The notes under the pieces are model-generated. The model had not been told where the DNA came from, did not search any database, and saw nothing but the letters and a program-made list of their open reading frames with translations. From JBBKWX01 sp037969175 (GTDB lineage: Bacteria; Bacteroidota; Bacteroidia; AKYH767-A; JBBKVM01): a DNA stretch of 26,205 nt. The stretch lies in NCBI GenBank assembly GCA_037969175.1, contig JBBKWX010000101.1:1-26205 (forward strand), given 5' to 3'. Positions 23,627-26,205 of this stretch are shown piece after piece. The position numbers and the translations under genes were made by a program. Position 1 is the first letter of the stretch, and each line of letters opens with the position of its first letter.

Positions 23627-24538
23627 ATGCAAACACTCAGAAATATTTTGTCGATACTAAAAATTAGTGGTGAGGAATTTATGCGTGATAAGGTCTTGAA
23701 GGAAAGTGCCGCACTTGCTTTTTTTACTGTGTTTTCTTTACCTGCTGCACTGATCGTTTTTATAAGTATTTCTGGAATTGTATTTGGTGAAGATGCTGTG
23801 ACAGGTAAATTATTTTATCAGATCAAAGATTTTGTAGGTCCTGTTGTTGCTTTACAGATTCAAGATATTCTAAAAAATGTTCATCTTGATTATGATAATT
23901 TCTGGATGGCCGTCTTTGGTGTTGGTGTCTTGCTTTTCAGTGCTACCGGGATCTTCACAGAGATCCAGGATTCTATAAATCATATTTGGGGATTGAAGGT
24001 AAGGCCTGAAAAAAGTTGGTTGAAGTTTATAAAGAATCGTGTAGTTTCATTTTCAATGATCATTGTATTGGGATTTATATTGATGGTATCCCTTATCGTA
24101 AACGCCGGCATGAATATCTTCATTGACTGGCTTAGTGAATGGCTCCCGGAATTCACAGTGAAATTCTTATTTATGTTTGATCAGGTATTGATATTTGGAG
24201 TGATCACTTTTCTTTTTGCTACGATCATCAAAGTTCTCCCTGACGCGCATGTGAGATGGAGCGATGTATTTATGGGATCTGTTGTTAGTGCAGTGCTTTT
24301 TCTCGGAGGAAAATTTGCAATTGGTTATTATCTAACAAATAGCGCGAGTATATCTGCTTATGGAGCTGCGAGCTCTGTGATCATACTTTTGTTTTGGGTG
24401 TATTATACAGCTATAGTACTTTATTTCGGTGCTGAGTTAACCCAGACCTATGTTCGTTTCACAGGACGACGTATCAAGCCTACCCGCTACGCTTATTGGG
24501 TTGAAGAGATAGAGGTAGAAAAAGAGAGTAATATATAA
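23627..24538 (+). CDS. YihY/BrkB family inner-membrane protein
   Basis: A 303-residue integral membrane protein of the YihY (formerly BrkB or RNase BN-annotated) family, with about six hydrophobic helices. Family landmarks are KESAALAFFTVFSLPAALIVF near the N-terminus, the segment ATGIFTEIQDSINHIWGLK (about 105-123), LPDAHVRWSDVFMGS (about 205-219), and SAYGAASSVIILLFWVYYTAIVLYFGAELTQ near the C-terminus. The molecular function is unsettled; the old ribonuclease label is wrong for this family. It lies 156 bases downstream of mlaD. A weak promoter-like pair (TTTA at 23585, TCAATTTG at 23609-23616) may give it its own transcript. Confidence 0.92.
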   Translation: MQTLRNILSILKISGEEFMRDKVLKESAALAFFTVFSLPAALIVFISISGIVFGEDAVTGKLFYQIKDFVGPVVALQIQDILKNVHLDYDNFWMAVFGVGVLLFSATGIFTEIQDSINHIWGLKVRPEKSWLKFIKNRVVSFSMIIVLGFILMVSLIVNAGMNIFIDWLSEWLPEFTVKFLFMFDQVLIFGVITFLFATIIKVLPDAHVRWSDVFMGSVVSAVLFLGGKFAIGYYLTNSASISAYGAASSVIILLFWVYYTAIVLYFGAELTQTYVRFTGRRIKPTRYAYWVEEIEVEKESNI

Positions 24539-24546
24539 CCCGTCTA

Positions 24547-25167
24547 TTATTTAGTGGATTTTAAAGAAGCAATTTCATTTGGTGGAACATATGCAGGGAC
24601 ATTATTGCTGATTGGTTTTATTGTTTGGATATAAGCAAAAATAGACTTTAGATCATCATCTGTCATTTGTCCATAAACTTCCCAAGGCATCGGAGGCATG
24701 ATGTTTCTTCCTGCATCAAGTCCCATGAACTTACCGGTTCTTAACATTTTCAGGAATAACTCTTCTGTCCACATGCCACTTCCTGTTGCATTGTCAGGTG
24801 TAAGATTAGCTGCATATGAGACACCCCATGGACCTACCCATGCTGTAAGACCGCTACTTGCCAGATACCATTTTCCCGGAGTCACTTCTGTTTCATCGAT
24901 CTCGGGCAAGGCTTCATCCTGAGGATGGCCAGATAGTAATAACTCCTCATTAAATTTCATTGCACCATCTACAAAAACTTTTGGAGTATGGCAGTCGTTA
25001 CATCCGATTGTTGAAACCAAATATCGACCTCTTTCCACTTTTTCCGCTTGGCTCATTTCTTTTGGAGTTTCCTCAGATTCGGCTTTCTCATGAGTACATC
25101 CACCAAATGTAATTAGTGCTATAGAAAATATTGAAGCCGTGTAGAAATAATTCAAAATGTTTTTCAT
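24547..25167 (-). CDS. Cytochrome c lipoprotein
   Basis: A 206-residue exported mono-haem cytochrome c. A lipoprotein signal (lipobox FGGC, C24) indicates anchoring to a membrane facing the periplasm. The haem is bound by C56, C59 and H60 in CNDCH, within the typical GRYLVSTIGCNDCHTPK. The axial methionine is probably in IMPPMPWEVYGQMTDDDLKSIFAYI near the C-terminus, which also matches the closing helix of class I cytochromes c. It likely carries electrons to an oxidase or dehydrogenase; no partner gene is adjacent. It is convergent with the YihY-family gene, only 8 bases away. Confidence 0.92.
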   Translation of the reverse strand: MKNILNYFYTASIFSIALITFGGCTHEKAESEETPKEMSQAEKVERGRYLVSTIGCNDCHTPKVFVDGAMKFNEELLLSGHPQDEALPEIDETEVTPGKWYLASSGLTAWVGPWGVSYAANLTPDNATGSGMWTEELFLKMLRTGKFMGLDAGRNIMPPMPWEVYGQMTDDDLKSIFAYIQTIKPISNNVPAYVPPNEIASLKSTK

Positions 25168-25186
25168 GATTCATGGTTTATTTTTA

Positions 25187-25218
25187 TAAATATAACACAA
25201 TGTGTATATTATGTCAAG
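25187..25218 (-). promoter_or_regulatory. Probable promoter of the cytochrome c gene
   Basis: On the minus strand CTTG (25218-25215), 20 bases, then TATATTTA (25194-25187): one mismatch each to TTTG and TAnnTTTG with ideal spacing, 20 bases before the ATG at 25167. Confidence 0.45.
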
Positions 25219-25292
25219 ATGTTTAGCATAAAAAAAGTTAGATTAGATGAAAAATTATTATAGCTAAAAGGAAGAATTATTTTTTTAAAACA

Positions 25293-25904
25293 TCAAACAG
25301 CAACTCTATTTCTTTTTTTCAAATAATAATGCCAAAGGAAATAACTTGCTAAAGACCGAAGCGGTTTCCATTTTTCTGAACGCAGCAATATTTCATCTTT
25401 GGTTCTCACATCTGTTAATTCAAATACTGTGTTTACAATAGCAATATCCCCGACAGGAAAAATGTCCTTTGCTTGCATACAAAACATCAAATAAATATCA
25501 GCTGTCCAATTACCAATACCCTTTATGGATATTAGTTTCCCACGAATTTCAATGGGATTAAGATCAGACAATTTTTCAAGATCTAACCTCTTATCTAATA
25601 TTGCAGACGAGAGTTCCTTTAAATATTTTGCTTTCTGTCTGCTGATCTGGGCTCTCCTGAATTCCTCATCGCTAAGAGCCGTAATATGGGATGGACTAAA
25701 TTCAGGCAGATATTCGTTCAATTTATTAAAATGAGCTTGTGCTGAAGCAAGACTCACTTGTTGTCCAAGTATGATCTTCGACAAGGATATAAAACCCGGT
25801 ATATTTTGCCAGTCAGGTGGAACCCCATACAGATCATATATGTGTCTGAAAAGTTTATCTTTTTTTTGCAGGATTAAAATATCTTTCGGATTGACGATAC
25901 GCAT
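25293..25904 (-). CDS. AlkA-like DNA-3-methyladenine glycosylase (HhH-GPD)
   Basis: A 203-residue base-excision repair glycosylase that removes alkylated bases from DNA. The HhH-GPD domain covers most of the protein: LSKIILGQQVSLASAQAHF (about 41-59), the helix-hairpin-helix LISIKGIGNWTADIYLM (124-140) and the catalytic aspartate D153 in FPVGDIAI. It lacks the N-terminal TBP-like domain of Escherichia coli AlkA, as do many short bacterial homologues. It lies 125 bases upstream of the cytochrome c gene in the same direction and seems to be separate. Exact base preference cannot be read from the sequence. Confidence 0.9.
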   Translation of the reverse strand: MRIVNPKDILILQKKDKLFRHIYDLYGVPPDWQNIPGFISLSKIILGQQVSLASAQAHFNKLNEYLPEFSPSHITALSDEEFRRAQISRQKAKYLKELSSAILDKRLDLEKLSDLNPIEIRGKLISIKGIGNWTADIYLMFCMQAKDIFPVGDIAIVNTVFELTDVRTKDEILLRSEKWKPLRSLASYFLWHYYLKKRNRVAV

Positions 25905-26205
25905 GAGATTCGTTAATTTAATTACCGTTTTTTAATCATTGTTGTCCGGAATAAATTTTAGTTCTTTATTTAAGGCTTTTTTTTAACCACAGGGGCCTCA
26001 GAGTTATACTTCCATATTGATCTAGGCTCTTATGATGTGATTCCATTTTCTTGGAAAACCACTGGTATACAGAGAAAAATGAGATCAAACACCAAATAAA
26101 GTCCATTGAAAGAAAATTTCACTTCAATCTCTGAGAACTCTGTGTAAATCTCTGAGACCTCTGTGGTAAAAATAGCACAGATTCCACTTGTAGATAAGTA
26201 CTTAT
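25905..26205. other. Non-coding end of the window
   Basis: No gene or consensus promoter is seen in these 301 bases. Most of the stretch is the CTCTGTG-family palindromic element at 25986-26167. Confidence 0.6.
25986..26167. repeat. Palindromic intergenic element, CTCTGTG family
   Basis: Inverted ends of 18 bases match at 16 positions: ACCACAGGGG-CCTCAGAG (25986-26003) against the complement of CTCTGAGAC-CTCTGTGGT (26150-26167). The right half has four units starting at 26129, 26138, 26150 and 26159, the last being CTCTGTGGT. About 125 bases without recognisable content lie between the halves. Confidence 0.8.

Overview
The window is a stretch of chromosome from a member of the Bacteroidetes (Bacteroidota), probably an uncultured or environmental lineage. 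The case for this is: promoters of the type TTTG-N19/20-TAnnTTTG that are characteristic of the phylum; a secreted protein with a type IX secretion (Por) C-terminal sorting domain; a sensor kinase with two-component regulator propeller repeats and a Y_Y_Y domain; signal peptides ending in ..AQ; a DUF983 protein; and a succinate dehydrogenase of the Bacteroidetes type. Most genes are ordinary core and accessory metabolism. I see no tRNA, rRNA, insertion sequence, CRISPR array or prophage.

Layout. 1-3251 (+): the 3' end of sdhA, then sdhB (1-nt overlap), a small secreted hypothetical, and a sterol-desaturase-family gene interrupted by an in-frame TAA that leaves its last 68 codons still open. 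3252-3352: a palindromic repeat squeezed between two stop codons. 3353-5359: an OmpA-domain lipoprotein (-), a secreted Kazal-like/T9SS protein (+, divergent), and an ACP phosphodiesterase (-) whose 3' end overlaps its neighbour. 5442-7307 (+): an M1 aminopeptidase lipoprotein. 7309-11094 (-): a 14-repeat propeller sensor kinase followed by its LuxR-type response regulator. 11154-11483 (-): a very small HExxH membrane protein, divergent from an acetyl-CoA hydrolase/transferase (11596-12870, +).

12871-13208 is a repeat-rich gap containing two copies of a 24-bp palindrome, then a very good promoter. That promoter appears to drive a PIG-L deacetylase, a 44-residue single-span membrane protein and a sodium:solute symporter, the last two sharing an ATGA. 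After a second repeat-rich gap come dxs and a DUF983 gene (ATGA overlap). An 816-bp gap with repeats and a decayed coding fragment follows, then mlaE-mlaF-mlaD (retrograde phospholipid transport), a YihY/BrkB membrane protein (+), a cytochrome c lipoprotein (-) and an AlkA-like DNA glycosylase (-). The window ends in another palindromic repeat.

The most unusual signal is in the gaps. Four sequence-unrelated repeat families (words CTTTGCG, ATCCGTG, CTTAGTG, CTCTGTG) show one architecture: a right half of exactly four 8-12-nt units totalling 37-39 nt, usually closed by a 9-nt unit ending GGT, and where present a left half made of inverted units starting ACCAC or ACCGC. One copy joins the left half of one family to the right half of another. 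This looks like a modular class of intergenic elements and is where I would look for something undescribed.
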